Below, one piece after another: positions 36,673-49,249 of a DNA stretch of 64,000 bases (the first letter of the stretch is position 1; each line of letters opens with the position of its first letter). The stretch lies in assembly GCA_963920705.1 (NCBI GenBank), contig OY987238.1:11526183-11590182 (forward strand), in the 5' to 3' direction. This stretch comes from Odiellus spinosus. Lineage: Eukaryota > Arthropoda > Arachnida > Opiliones > Phalangiidae. Below the pieces are notes generated by a model that made no database searches, was not told the origin of the DNA, and worked only from the letters and a program-made list of their open reading frames with translations. The position numbers and the translations under genes are program-made.

Positions 36673-37375
36673 AACAAGTACTAGGCTAAAATTCATCTTA
36701 ATTTCCACGGAAAGATTGTCTGATTTTAAAAACAGCCGGTGAAAACATAGGTGAGACTCCCACCTTATTTTGACCAGTATTAAATTTCATACAGAGTTTG
36801 CAGTAGACGCGAAGGTAGGTATGATACATTTATCATATATGGATAAAGCTAAGGTACGTAGGTTTTTACACGCAACAAACTAAAGGTGAATTACATCAAT
36901 ACAGTATTTCTTCGACAACAATGCGCTTGCTTAAAGAGCGGATCAATTCGAGTTTTCAACGCCTATGATACTAAACTCCTTTTTAATTCTAAGAAACTAA
37001 TCAGATAACAGTGCATCCTTTGTTTGTACGGACTGAAATGTAAGAGTGATTCTGACGCGTGTGTTACGCCATTTTATATCCCTTTCAATCGGAGAAGAAG
37101 AGCTAGCAGTTCTTGAGCGAAGCCTCGCGACGAACCGAAGCCGTTTGGACCACCACGTTATGCCAGTAATGGCGCGGATAGAAACACAAGCGAGGGGGGC
37201 AGGAGATGGGGCGAAGGAGAAGACTAAGCAAAGCGAGCAAGTGTTAATGGGAAATTACAGTCCATGCAACTTCAGTGGATAATTTGTGGTTAAAATTTAA
37301 AATCTTTTTAAATATAAGGGATTTGGGTAATTTTTTAACTAAACTGAATATCTGTGCCTAGTGCTCGGAATATGA

Positions 37376-37650
37376 TTCAGTTAGAAACCATTTTCCAATC
37401 TCCAACAATTGAAAAGCAGTCGCTAATTACTTGGAATCAATCAAACACTACCTAAAAACCCCTTTCTAGAAATGGGTGCGTTGCAATAATGGTTGCAGAT
37501 GCGATTCGGTTAATACTAGAAGTATAGAAACCATTTTCCAATCTCCAACAATTGAAAACAATCACAAATTAGTTGGAATTAACCGAAGTAGGAATAATAT
37601 TAATTAAAACCCAATTTCTAGGAATGAGTGCGTTAGAATAATTATTACTA
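37376..37650. repeat. 143-bp tandem dimer of a dispersed family
   Basis: gaaaccattttccaatctcc occurs at 37,384 and 37,527 (offset 143). It is followed by aacaattgaaaa, cta/caaattagttggaat, then aaaaccc.tttctagaaatg and gcgtt.caataat. A further copy lies at 48,640-48,785 and a decayed one at 49,115-49,195. Confidence 0.75.
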
Positions 37651-38607
37651 TTTTTCGAGAACTTTTCAAGACTATTTTTCTTCGTAACGGGTTTATATAG
37701 AGTAGCAAGTTCAGATAGCGACATTGAATAATTAACAGTAAATTGCGGGTTTCTCAAGTAATCAAAAATCAATTAAAAATAACTTATTATCAGTCTAGTA
37801 TCTTTAGAGTTAAAATAATTTCAACTTCGTTCGAAATACTTCATTATCACTACCTCGCCTGAAAAAAACTATGACGTAGTAATGGTGTGATTAATGAATA
37901 GCTTTGTATATATAGTCTTCGATATTTTTCATCGGCGCGATATTAAAATATTCCGCAATCCGGTTTTCACGAGAAACGGGTCAAAAACGATTTAAAATAA
38001 AAATAAAAAAAGCCGCGTCAATACTGAAACAATATTAGCTTCGAGAACGCCAAAATAAGAAAATAAAAAAAAAAAGGTAAAATAATATAAAATTATACCT
38101 TTACGGATCAAGTACCGTACGTCACTCGACACTATTGTTCTAAGCAATATTTCATTACGCCCTTTACATTCTAATTGAGACAAGAAACCTTGATAATATA
38201 CATATATTGAGGTTTAAATGTTACGCAATATATCATTAACTACTTTGTTATATTCGTGGTTAAACATTAGGTATTCCTCCGCCGTAAATATGGCTTTAAT
38301 TGCTTTACAAACTCGAAAGGAGAGTTTAAAATCGAGAGAGGAAATGTTGGAAACAATTTCAAATCGTTCTTTTTTTAAAAAATAGGGGTTTGAGATAAAA
38401 ATAGATACGCAATTTAAACGAGACAATCCGAAATTCAAATTTTTAAACTTTAAAGATAACAGTTTGTTCGTAACTAAAACTAAATTCAACTCTGAAGGAA
38501 AACTAGGATCAAAGGTCAAAATTTATATTAATTTTTTTTTTTTTTTTTTTCATAGCTCGGTTGTTAATTACGAACGATAAATTGCCGTAGAGTTTGGATA
38601 ATTACGG

Positions 38608-38742
38608 GTAAGTTTCGTAAGGTAAATTACAACAGTATTTTGTAAATTTCCGACAGTAAATTACCACAGTATTTTGTAAATTTCGGACAGTAAATTACCG
38701 CGATATTTGGTTAATTACTGTTCAATTACGAACAATAAATTA
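38608..38742. repeat. 35-bp tandem repeat, about 3-4 units
   Basis: Units close to gtaaattaccacagtatttt, gtaaatttcggaca. The repeated word gtaaattac is shared with loose repeats near 44.45-44.83 kb. Confidence 0.7.
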
Positions 38743-39882
38743 CAGATTCGCATCTCTCATTAAAAATTCAAGTACTAATGCTGAGTTATACGCAAGATGA
38801 CGTCATTCTCATGATTATCTAGCCTTTTCAAGCGAAAAGAGGCGGACATTTTGTTTAATAAATCTACTTGGCTTTAAAACAAATATGTGTTTTGAGCAAC
38901 TATAATAGAAATTTTAGTATAATCAGTTTCCTCAAAACATCCTAACTTTCAATGATTTATTACTTTAGCACGCAAGAATTTAATACGCGATGGAAATAAT
39001 AATAAAAAATAGAGTGCAAACTTAGTATAGAACACTATAGGATAGCCAAAAAAATGTAGGTGTAGTGTAAAGTCGCGCCTACAAAATCGTTTCAGGGCAA
39101 CCCAAAAAAATAAAATAAAGGCTGAGTATTGCGAAGCTAGACTTTCAGTATCTTATTCGAGATGATAGAATTAACGAAAGAAATGTTGTATGAAGGATAG
39201 AAAACGTAGTTTTACAGAAAGAAATCTAGGTTCCACGTAGCTCTTAACTTTAGTAAAGGAAAACCAGCGAATATTAACAAGAACCCGAATTAGATGACAT
39301 AGGGGTACAAAGATAGACACTAGTTATCATCAATATAATTGATCTCTTAGTGATAGGAAGGGCCATATAGTTTTATACGTGTTGAAAACTCCGAAACTGA
39401 ATCTAAATGTATATGGAAAACTCCGAAAAGGAGAAAATGGGAGGAGTCCAAACACACTCTCTCTCTCTCTTCTTTCAGAGAAGCCAAAGAGAAATCAATA
39501 TTATATCCCACACGAGAATAAATCCACGGATATTCTCTGATAATTTTTATTACATAACGGTTGTTAAAATTCACACGCAATCATAAATTTTAGTCTCAAA
39601 ATAAATCCAAGGGCAAATGGTAAAGAACATTTTAATCAACCTAAGACGAGACTATTTTTGTTTGGGTGGAAAAAATACTTTTTTAAACTTGTTTCTTGAT
39701 TGGTTATCAACTTATCAACCTAAATATTCAAATATAAATGGGAAATTTAATCCGAAATAAATCTGACAAGGCCCGAATCGAGTCAACTTTAAATACTATG
39801 GAATTTTGCAGACTAAAGTTTCATTTTCAGGGAACAAATCTTCATGGAAAAATAACAATTACTCGACTCTTGAGTTGAAATA

Positions 39883-39990
39883 TAGAAGATTAAAGGAATT
39901 ATTATTAAAATAAAGGAGATTATAGGAATTATTATTAAAATAAAGGAGATTATAGGAATTATTATTAAAATATATGAGATTAAATAATAT
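39883..39990. repeat. 30-bp tandem repeat, about 3 units
   Basis: Unit aaaggagattataggaatta, ttattaaaat, repeated with few changes. Confidence 0.8.
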
Positions 39991-40289
39991 TAAACGTATT
40001 TAGTAGCTTTGACGAAACTGATTTTAAAATTCATCTCTTCTCTTTGTGTTCGCGATTAGTGTTGGAAAACAGCGAATACTGACGCGTATTATTACACGAT
40101 GTTAAACCTCAAAGGGGATAAAAGTAGTTTTTTTTGGCAAACATCGCCGTAAACTCGCGGAAAACGGTGGCGTTAACGTGGTATAATCCAAAACCTTATA
40201 ACTTCTCGCTAAATAGTAGCTTTTATAGAGGAGAGGTTGGCGTCATTTTTCCCCTGGAGCTTCCATTTACGCTGTGGAGTTACTCAGGT

Positions 40290-40530
40290 AAAATAGACCT
40301 CCTACCATACGCCGGATTAACCTAGGAACGCTATATAGCGCTGATGATAAAGGCTAAGCCTATTTCACCTCTCACATCAAAGAGAAGGTGACACAATTTA
40401 AATTTATTCCCATATCAGAATTTGAACAGACCTCCTATCATACGCCGGATAAAGGTAAAGGCTAAGCCTATTTCAACTATCCAATCAAAGATAAGTCTGG
40501 AAGATGACACAATTTAAATATATATATTAT
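40290..40530. repeat. Imperfect direct duplication, about 130 bp
   Basis: ctcctaccatacgccggatt, aaaggctaagcctatttca, atcaaaga and gacacaatttaaat recur in order at 40,297-40,410 and 40,430-40,525. Confidence 0.6.
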
Positions 40531-40539
40531 CATTAGCCA

Positions 40540-43330
40540 TTTACGCCGTTAATGAATACCACTTTCAGAAGTGGTTAAAGCGACTTTAAACCTTTAATAT
40601 TTCAAGCCATTGTTGCAGAACTTAGCTAGAAGGCTACATAAACCTTAGGTTTTTTTTTAAGTATTAAACGTAGAAATTATGCACGTCTGAAGACATTATT
40701 AGAGATTGTAAGTTACTCTAACTTTTAAAACCATTTTCAAAGTTCAAACTACCTTTTAAAGTTCATAATATAATTTTTTTACAAAGAATTTTACTGCTGA
40801 CCCCACACTTTTACCGTCTGACCTTTCAAAAAAGGTTAAAAACGGATGCAAAGTCTCTAGTGTGAACGCAGCTCTAAAACGAATAACATCATACCCACGC
40901 TGATTGGACGAAGCAGTAACTGTACATTGTAACGTACAAGACACTTAATGTCAAAAAAACGTGGTTCATATTTTTTTACAATTCCCGCAGATCTAAGAGA
41001 AATTTTCTATAGTATTACTACAAAAAAGGTTTGGCAACGTGAGGTGGGATCTACAAATTTCTGGTATTCAACCAATAAGAGTAAGGGGGATAAAACAGGG
41101 TGAATACCTTCCAGAGTTTAAATAAATACGATAATTTAATTGTTTTATTTGAGGGGAAATAACTGTACAATTCAAAATAGACAATTCCTGGTAATTGGAA
41201 TAAGATTAAATTTCCAAAAGTACAATTTTTAATTTATCAAAATTTCTGAATTATGATAATCAAATTAATATATTTTCACCTTCCCTTTAGCACGAGGCTT
41301 GGATAAGGGTATATTTAGAGGGGTGGTTGGGCTACTTCCGGCCCCACTTGCAAGTTAATCCGTCCCGGGAGCACGCGACTAGAAGCGTAGAGAGAGAGAG
41401 AGGGGGGACGGACGGAAGAGAAGAGAATTCTCCGCAAAAGCTTGACCCAATACGGAGTTTTCGCGGTGCAGGGAATGAAGGGGAAAATGGGAAGTTTTCG
41501 GATTCCGGAGCGCGGAGAAAACGGAGAAGCAGATACGTAGGGGTCGAGAGGGGAAGGGATTAGAAGGGGCCACTACTTTAATTATTACGTTCTGGAGTAC
41601 GACGACTAGGAAAATAATTGTTATTTTGCTTTACGCGCATTTTGAAAAGAAGCTAACAACTCCGCCTGCTTTCTTTGAACTGACAAAAATTGTTTATGGA
41701 CTCGATCCTAAACAGTAATAATTCCTGGCTAACAAATAAAATATTTGCGCTCTTTTGTAACTTTAAACTTAACACGTTTTACTTATTATTATTATTATTA
41801 TTTATTTTTTTTTACACAAAAAAAGCCCCCAAATAATAAAGCGTTAGTAAAAGCTTACGAAAATTAATTTCCCTGATATTTGCAGGTTTTCCTGGCTACT
41901 TTTGATATATTTCCCTAAGAATATATAAATTTTGATATTTTTTTGTGTTTGCAACAGTTTTTAAGGCCTAAAATTTCCTCAGCGTGTCACCCTGGAAACA
42001 AACTCGCCCTCCGGGCTTCCCCACCTGGCCTTGCAGCCCAGAAGGTGAGCCCTCTTCCAGGGCGATAGGCAGAAGAAATTCTAGGCCTTTAAGTGACAAA
42101 AATGTTATTATTTCCCTAATTTTTTTCAAATAATGGTTTTTCCTGGTTTTTTTGGACATATCAATGTTTTCCATATTTGAAAGAAACCTGCTATAGGAAA
42201 TGATGACTTAACTAACCAAATTAGGGTGTTTAGGACCCGATCGACCAATGAAAAAGACGTTTTTAAACTAAAGCTTTACACCACTTCATTATCCCTTTAA
42301 ATCCATCAAGTCAAGGAGATGAAAAACTATCAATACTTTATGAACGACCCCAAAACAAGAAAAGGAAAAGAGAAAAAACGCAAAAAGAACACGAAGGAGA
42401 AGAGGAAAGGGGAAGGAAATAGAAAAGAACGCGAGAACTAGTCAGTTTATCAATCAAAGTCTTTAGTAGAGGGAAAGAAGGGCTTATTTGTTCATATATT
42501 CCATTATAAATATAGCAGATCCCAGGTTTACTGATACTAAAACTTTAAGTTGAACCTTGACTATAGAGAGTGCAGACTCGCGGAGGTAGAAAAAGCTCAC
42601 GGTTTAAGTCAGAATCAATTAAAGTTTACAATACAAGTAATTCTAGTACGCTGTCTCTATCCGTTAGAATCAAAACTGCGGAGATTTGCGGGAAATGTAC
42701 CTTTCTACTCGCTGCAAATTTCAACTGATAAATATTACAGAAGGGGGTCAAAGCACCCGGCATCTTTCTAGTCTACGAGAGCGGATTCATTTTATTTTTT
42801 TATTTTTTTTTTTATTTTTTTTTCTTCTCCCCGGCGACTGATCCGTGCAAGGCCGTCGAGCGATTATAGAGGCAGTCCTTTTGTTGTGACGCCATTGGTT
42901 GCCCCGCCGCGTGACGTCACTCAACGTTAACCGAATTACGTTATACTGACAGATTTAGGGTTTATTTTATTAGTAGAATTAATTTGCGTATATATATATT
43001 TCGACACCAATCGGTGTAATTAGATTAGATATATTTATAGAAACTAAAGTTTTTGTAAATTCCGTAACACTAATTAGAAAATTAGAATTTCCAAAATTTT
43101 AGCCCATATTTCAATTTTTCAAGATTTATTTAGATTTAAATTTCAGTGAAGTCAAAAACGTGCCCAATCATATGTATGCAGCCTTCAATATTGATTAATT
43201 TTCTTAAAACATAGCTATGCAGTTTGCAATAAAATGATTGGATTCTTCCGATTAGTTCGAAATATTACCTTGATACTGAAATTTAATTAATAAATAAACT
43301 TGGAAAATGCGTTAAACACATTAACACATT
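40540..43330. other. Gene-poor region with two GC islands
   Basis: A GA-rich, GC-rich island at 41.32-41.58 kb contains overlapping reading frames on both strands (41,327-41,563 and 41,379-41,573) that look like composition artefacts. A (TTA)n run lies at about 41,779-41,802 and a T-rich tract at 42,790-42,823. A promoter-like island follows at 42.83-42.96 kb. No gene recognised. Confidence 0.4.
42830..42960 (-). promoter_or_regulatory. Promoter-like island: CRE palindrome, GC boxes, CCAAT
   Basis: Within 60 bases there are TGACGTCA (42,912-42,919), gccccgccgcg and ccattggttgcc. Read on the minus strand the order is CRE, GC-rich, CAACCAATGGCG, where the ATG (42,895) opens a 27-codon frame MASQQKDCLYNRSTALH. 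The frame ends in the poly-T-derived Lys run. No donor is evident. A minus-strand promoter is plausible, but there is no gene to attach. Confidence 0.3.
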
Positions 43331-43335
43331 CTCTC

Positions 43336-43729
43336 TTAAAGGGAGAATGCAACCTAACAACAAGTAATTTTTAATCAATTCCTTATCATTTAAATATGCC
43401 TAATCCAACAGTAAAAAATAAATTACTAACGAATATTAAACTAGAAATAAATTTAAAACTTAGCATCAAAATAGGCTTAGCAGGATTCATGGAGACCTAT
43501 AAGAGGTAGCGACCAATAAGCAAAGGCCCGTCGTTAAAGCGTTCTCTAGCCCTTTACACGCAAGGAAATCGGAATCTCCATTAATCCAGCTAAGCCTATT
43601 TTCCGTATAAGTTTTAAATTTATTTCTAGTTTAATATTTGTTTGTAAATTTTTCTACTGTTGGATTAGGACTATTTAAACGATAAGGAATCGATAAAAAA
43701 TTACTTGTTAGGCTGCATTATCCCTTTAA
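43336..43729. mobile_element. TTAA-flanked foldback element with about 155-bp arms
   Basis: TTAA|AGGGAGAATGCAACC at the left (TTAA 43,336-43,339) and GGCTGCATTATCCCT|TTAA at the right (TTAA 43,726-43,729). The left arm (to about 43,495) and right arm (from about 43,571) are imperfect reverse complements over about 155 bp: attccttatcatttaaat, cctaatccaacagtaaaa, aatattaaactagaaataaa, aaaataggctta. The spacer is about 75 bp. No ORF. It fits a piggyBac-like non-autonomous foldback element. Confidence 0.75.
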
Positions 43730-43730
43730 A

Positions 43731-46700
43731 ATCTATAGTTCAGTTCAATTCTATAACAATTGAATTGATCAAGGAATAATATGGAAATTACGCTAAGCCT
43801 AACTTTTGTTTTCATACTAGCTGTTATCTAATACACAATGTTAAAACTTATAAATAACAAGAAAAGGCGGAATTAATGGCGACACCCTTAAATTATTATT
43901 TTAGCATAGAACGTTTTTTTGCTGATGTTAAAAAATAGTTTATGCGGAGTTTGCCTTTTTTGGATGATTCCACTTTTTGTCTCAGTTATTTTTTGGTGTT
44001 TCCAAGAAAAGATGTATCTTGAACAACGCATGCGCGCTATCTAAGCCTGAAGAAAAAGATATAGGCTGGGTATCGAAAACTAAAGTCTTCGGTTCGTTTC
44101 TTTTTAAAGGGATACTAAACTCTCGAAGCAAGGTATTTGCAATCGATTTATGCTAGTGTTATTTCATTGTCATAAAAAACTCAATTGTGATTTTTTTCAG
44201 TCTAAAATTTCTTCTAAACGTCTTTAGGCTTAGCGAGTCTAGTTTGCGTTTAATAATTACGAATATTTAAAAGTACTTATCGATTAAAAATAACTTTTCG
44301 GATTTTATTATCACTTTAAGAAAGAATGTGACTTTGTACGCGCTGCAAAGTATTCTAAATCTAAGAAACACACCCACGCCATGAAGGAAAACAAAATGGC
44401 GGGAACATTTTCAAAGAAATAAAAATAATAAAATTACTTGTTCTAAAATTACCGTAATTTTGGGAATTAGTAATTACGAGGCAATTTATGGTCTCGCGGT
44501 AATTTACCAGTATTCCTAAAATAATTTGTATTTCAATTTCTGTGATTTTAAATGCGGAATTTCTTTCAAACGCTTCAAAATTATTATTTCTGACTAAAAA
44601 CCCTACACTTGTGAAAAATGCTGTTTTTCATGATAAGCTTGACTATTTGAATTTGAAAACATGAAAATTACATTAATACGTAATTAACGACGCCAAAGAT
44701 GAAAAAAATAAACTATTGAAAAGTAGAATCATAAACGATTTAAGTTAAATTTTTACCTATTTTAGCAATTTGTTCACTTTTAATTTATAAATTACCATTA
44801 CCCGGGTAATTTAGAGTTTAAATTACCGATTAAGAAGTCTAGTTGGCAGCATCAATAAACTTACAACACTAGGAACCCATCCCTTCGCTTTTAGTTAAAA
44901 TAATATATTAACTAAAAATCATATTCAAGTATACAATATTAATTATAAAACACTACTTTTTTCTCTTACGAAAAATAACATAACGTATCAATCCGCTACA
45001 GAATTTATTTATTGCGCGAACTCGTTTTGAAGGAAAGTTCGTATATCTAGTCTTGTTTCAAAAATGACGAAAAGGGTTGAAAGATAAAGGTGTGGAAAAC
45101 AAGTGTTATATTTTGAAAGACAAGTATAGGTATAGCCATGAACTGAGTGGAGAGGGATAGTTGGGGAGTCCTTATATCCGCAATGCAGCTGCTTTCTGGT
45201 GCTTTTAAAAATGGTGGCTGGTTCATCATTGGCCTTTTAGGTAAACCGAGTGAGCGGGCGACTTTTCATTTCCCCTGGATTTCCCTTTCTCGGCCAAGCA
45301 CGGATACCCTTCACCCTCCTCCTTTCATTTCTAACTGAACCACTTCGAGTTTTCATTGGAAGTACAAATCATAGTTACACCTTATATCGGTGTGATTTGT
45401 TTTCGCCGTGTTGGAGACGAATACTAGCTTCCTACCTGATGCAAATTCGAAATGATTCCATATACACTACTCCCCCCTCCCCTTTTTGAAGATAGAACCA
45501 TCCGCGGACGGCTACAACAGTCTTCTATAATGCCTAGTGGGCAGGAAAACAGATCCTAGTTTTCAGTACGAATAAATCTAGACTGGAATCTATCTCGAAG
45601 AAGACCAAATAACGCGAGACAAAATAGAATGCTAGCTTCAAAACTCGCTGATATTTCTAACTGATTCAAAGTCGTTGACTACGAAGAGATACTAAGGAAG
45701 GATAAAAACAGCGTATCTCAAAAGTTCGTTCGAAACAAAATAATTTTAAGAAAATTGGTTTCTGAGAAATTTAGGGCTGATTCTCGGTAATTTACTTAAT
45801 TTTCTGAGAAATTTAGGGTCAAATCGGGAATTTTCGGAAATTTCTGACTAATTTAGGGTCAATTCGGAATTTTATAAGAAATTGAAGGATAATTAATTCT
45901 GGAATTTCCATAAATTTAAGGACTGCCTAATTAAGTTTCCGACTAATTCAGGGCTAATTTAATAATTTCCATAATTTTCTACGAAATTTAGGGTATTTTC
46001 GGGGTTTATACATAGTCTGATAATATTTAGGTCGTGAGTAAAATTTATGATCAAGTACTTGAATGAATTTCCATGACTTATGGACAAATGTTTTATGAGT
46101 TTCCCTGATTTTTCGACATTATTCAAATTTCCAAATATTTCCTTGTACTCCAAGTTTGAATAAGCCTCGCATTTTGAACATTCCCTCAATTTTGAAGAAA
46201 AAAAAAAAAAAACCCGAAAAAACTTGACACTAAATCGGAAATAAACTATACTTGCTTTTAAATTTAAACCTAACCCTGAAATAAACTCATTTTTTTCCAT
46301 AATTGAGGGCTAATTCTGAAATTTCCTTAATTTTCCCTAAAAAAAACCTATGACTTGAACATAATTTAACATAAAAAGAGAACTATTTTAACATAAAACA
46401 ATTTTTTGTCATGGGACTAGAGCTTCACTCGAAGGTAATATCGAAATAAAGCTATTAAAATTTAGAGATATTCTGAAATGTACGACTTTAGATACAATTT
46501 AAACCAAGTTACGCCATTTTTACGCTAAAGTAGCTGCCATCCTAGTCAGCCATATAACATGTATAGCAGATACAGGCCTAAAATAGTCTTTTCTGAGCGA
46601 GTGGGGAGTCTGGGAAAAGAAAGAAAAGAATTTTTGCAGCTAGAGGAACCTTAGAAACGGTGCCATGGTGTGTGAGGAGAGCATCGTAAACGGCTCGATA

Positions 46701-47080
46701 CTCTTTCAGTGTCCTAAACCAAGTCCTTCCTATTTTTCTCCACCCCGAAAAAAAGAAAATCAATAATGAGCTCAACTCTGGACTGACGACGAATTATCAG
46801 CTCCCCCGTCTCAAAAATTCCTCTCTTATTCTATCTCTTCCCTTTTTCAACCCCTTATACCCGACAAAACGGAAATAGAACCGTCCCTAACAACTTTCAA
46901 AGTTAACAACCTTTCAACCAACAATTCGAAAATAGTTTCGGGCTAATATTAAAACTCTCGTAACTCATGGAAGAAAATTCTCGTTATAACGAATTTCCGC
47001 GGTTAAAAGAACCAATTTCGTTATATTCGCAATACCCTGGATTTGCTGCTTATGGTAGAGTAAATTTCGTTATAACTAGA
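43731..47080. other. Gene-free stretch
   Basis: Contains loose gtaaattac/ggtaatt repeats (44.4-44.83 kb), a moderately GC-rich patch at 45.15-45.48 kb with a possible donor (TTTTAG|gtaaac at about 45,240), and CCCTGA/GAATTTCC-type low-complexity repeats (45.78-46.34 kb). The reading frames at 45.96-46.30 and 46.58-46.78 kb have no recognised domain. Confidence 0.35.
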
Positions 47081-47081
47081 A

Positions 47082-47300
47082 TTCGTCTGCTAAAACAAGG
47101 CACGAAAAAGCCACAATTCTATCTGAATCGCAAAATCTAAGGGGAATTTCGTTATAATTAGAGTTCGTCTGCTAAAACCAGGCAAGAAAAAGCCCAGTTT
47201 CTATATGAATCGCAATATTAAAGGGGAATTTCGATATAGCAAGAGTTCGTCTGCTAAAAAAAGGCGCGGAAAACCCACGATTCTATCAGACTCTCCCTAC
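47082..47300. repeat. 82-bp tandem repeat, about 2.6 units
   Basis: ttcgtctgctaaaac occurs at 47,082, 47,164 and 47,246. The units share aggc.cgaaaaa.cc, ttctat.tgaatcgca and ggggaatttcgttata. Degenerate pieces precede the array. Confidence 0.8.
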
Positions 47301-48840
47301 ATTTTAATGTTCAACCTCCCTTTATAACGGTTTGTTTTCAGGTAAGAAGCGATAACAAGGTTTTACGGTATTATTTTACCCAAATATTCCGTTTCAGTCC
47401 TTGAGAATTATTTTGAGAACTTTAATAATGATTTTTTTTACTATTGTTTGACGCCATCTACGACAAAACTACTCTATTAAACAAAAATCATTTTCTTCCT
47501 ACCGAGAAATCATAATTTAGTTGAATTCGACTGAGAACAGTTAAAATAAGCTTGTAACAAGATTAAGACAAGATTACATAATTGCCAAACAAAAAATATC
47601 GTCGATTAGAAAGTTTTAATATGTTTTAAAACATTAATTTAAATTATGTAATTATTTCCTTAAAATTGTCATAAACGTTAATAAAGATATACTAGAACTC
47701 AAAATAGTATAAGACAGACAAGTTTCCCGCTTTTTTATCGATGAAAAGTAAAGATAATAGCGCCACCTATGTACTAAAAAAGTAACTAAGGTTTAAAACA
47801 AGTCGTTGCGACTCGACACAAGGTTATTTAATTTGGAATATTTGGTCGAATTCTCTTGGAATCTTCCAATTTGAACCATTTTTGACCAAATTAGAATATT
47901 TTTCCTGATAGGGTTAGCCAATATCTTTCATTATTCTATGGGAGCACATTTGAAATGAAAAGTAAAACCAACGTCACGCGTATGTAAAAACAGTCTGGTA
48001 AATTATTTTAATTTCTAAAGATTATATTCGCGAGGTGGAGTCGAGATAAATTTGACGAGGCCCGAATTGAATCAGATTGCATATCTACTTTAAAATTATT
48101 AGATTCTTTTAGGACTGAGTGAGAAGGTTACAAAAACGTTGCACGCGTTCTATCCAAAAAATCGACAGACATAGCAAGCGAAATCATAAACCTTACAAAT
48201 ACAGATATTTTTCAAACTCTTCCATCAATCAAAACCCCCGCAAAATTTGTACTAAAAAAATTATGTTAAATTTAAAACTACCATCAACGTAAGCGACGTT
48301 TAATATTCAACCTCCTTTTGGATAACATTTCTCTCGGAGGAGGGGGTATTAAATTAGAAAATTAGGCTTAACGCGCCTTGCATCGTCGCACGTTAAAGGC
48401 GGAAGAAATAGGCTTACACGAAAAACAGAAACGAAAACACTGGAGGGACAGGGACCTGACTCTAAAAACTAAGAACTGTTAATCCGGAATGCTTCCTTGG
48501 ATCAATTTTCGCTTTCTGACAATTTCTCGCTGTATCTCGTTCGTTTCGAGATTCAGCTTTACACAGAAAAATACCAATCGAAACCAGAACTCATACAACA
48601 TTTGAATAACTTAAATCTTTGGTTAATTCTAAAAGACTAACTAAAAACCCCTTTCTAGAAATGGGTTCGTTGCAATAATTGTTGCAGATGTGGTTCGGTT
48701 AATACTAGGAATGAAGAAACCATTTTCCAATCTCCAGCAATTGAAAAGCAGTAACTAATTACTTGGAATCAACCAAACACATCCGCAATAACCGGTTTAG
48801 CCTAGCATTATTAACAACTGACACCTAGCTTAATAGAAAA
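47301..48840. other. Gene-free stretch with dispersed repeats
   Basis: Holds relatives of the 14.17 kb repeat (47.92-48.11 kb) and of the 37.4 kb 143-bp family (48.64-48.785 kb). No gene. Confidence 0.4.
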
Positions 48841-49032
48841 AGAAGAATAACCAAATCTGGCGTTCATAAGCGTCCTCTAATGGCAAACAATGGCAGAAGT
48901 AATAAACAACAAAACGTGAGAGTCTGCTATGGAGAAGTAACAGACGCACACGTACATTTGTTAGTTACTACTTTCGCCATTGTTTGCAGTTAGAGGACGC
49001 TTAGGAACGCTAGATTTGGTTATTCATCTTCG
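48841..49032. mobile_element. Palindromic MITE-like element, about 190 bp
   Basis: The left arm (gaataaccaaatctggcgtt, ataagcgtcctcta, caaacaatggcagaagtaat) is mirrored in the right arm (actttcgccattgtttgc, agaggacgctta, gaacgctagatttggttatt). The arms are about 65 bp and the spacer about 45 bp. No ORF. Confidence 0.7.
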
Positions 49033-49249
49033 TTCATCAAGATACGTGTCCTTTGTTAATAGCCCTTCTACGGATATGATCATAAATATTAAATTTTATG
49101 GCCATGGTGGTATATTATGTTAATACTAGCAATGTAGAAAGTATTTTTCAATCCCTACCATTGAAAAACGGTCACTAATTAGAACTAACCAAAGAATAAG
49201 AATAATGAAAAAGAGTGCGATGGAACAGTTCTTGTTACAAAGCTACCTT

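Noticed and set aside
41327-41573. Overlapping frames on both strands in a GA-rich island
   Set aside because: Reciprocal R/E/G and S/L/P-rich peptides on opposite strands are typical of purine-rich low complexity.
45147-45338. Possible exon MQLLSGAFKNGGWFIIGLL followed by TTTTAG|gtaaac
   Set aside because: The donor is reasonable but there is no identifiable acceptor or partner exon, and the hydrophobic peptide is not diagnostic.
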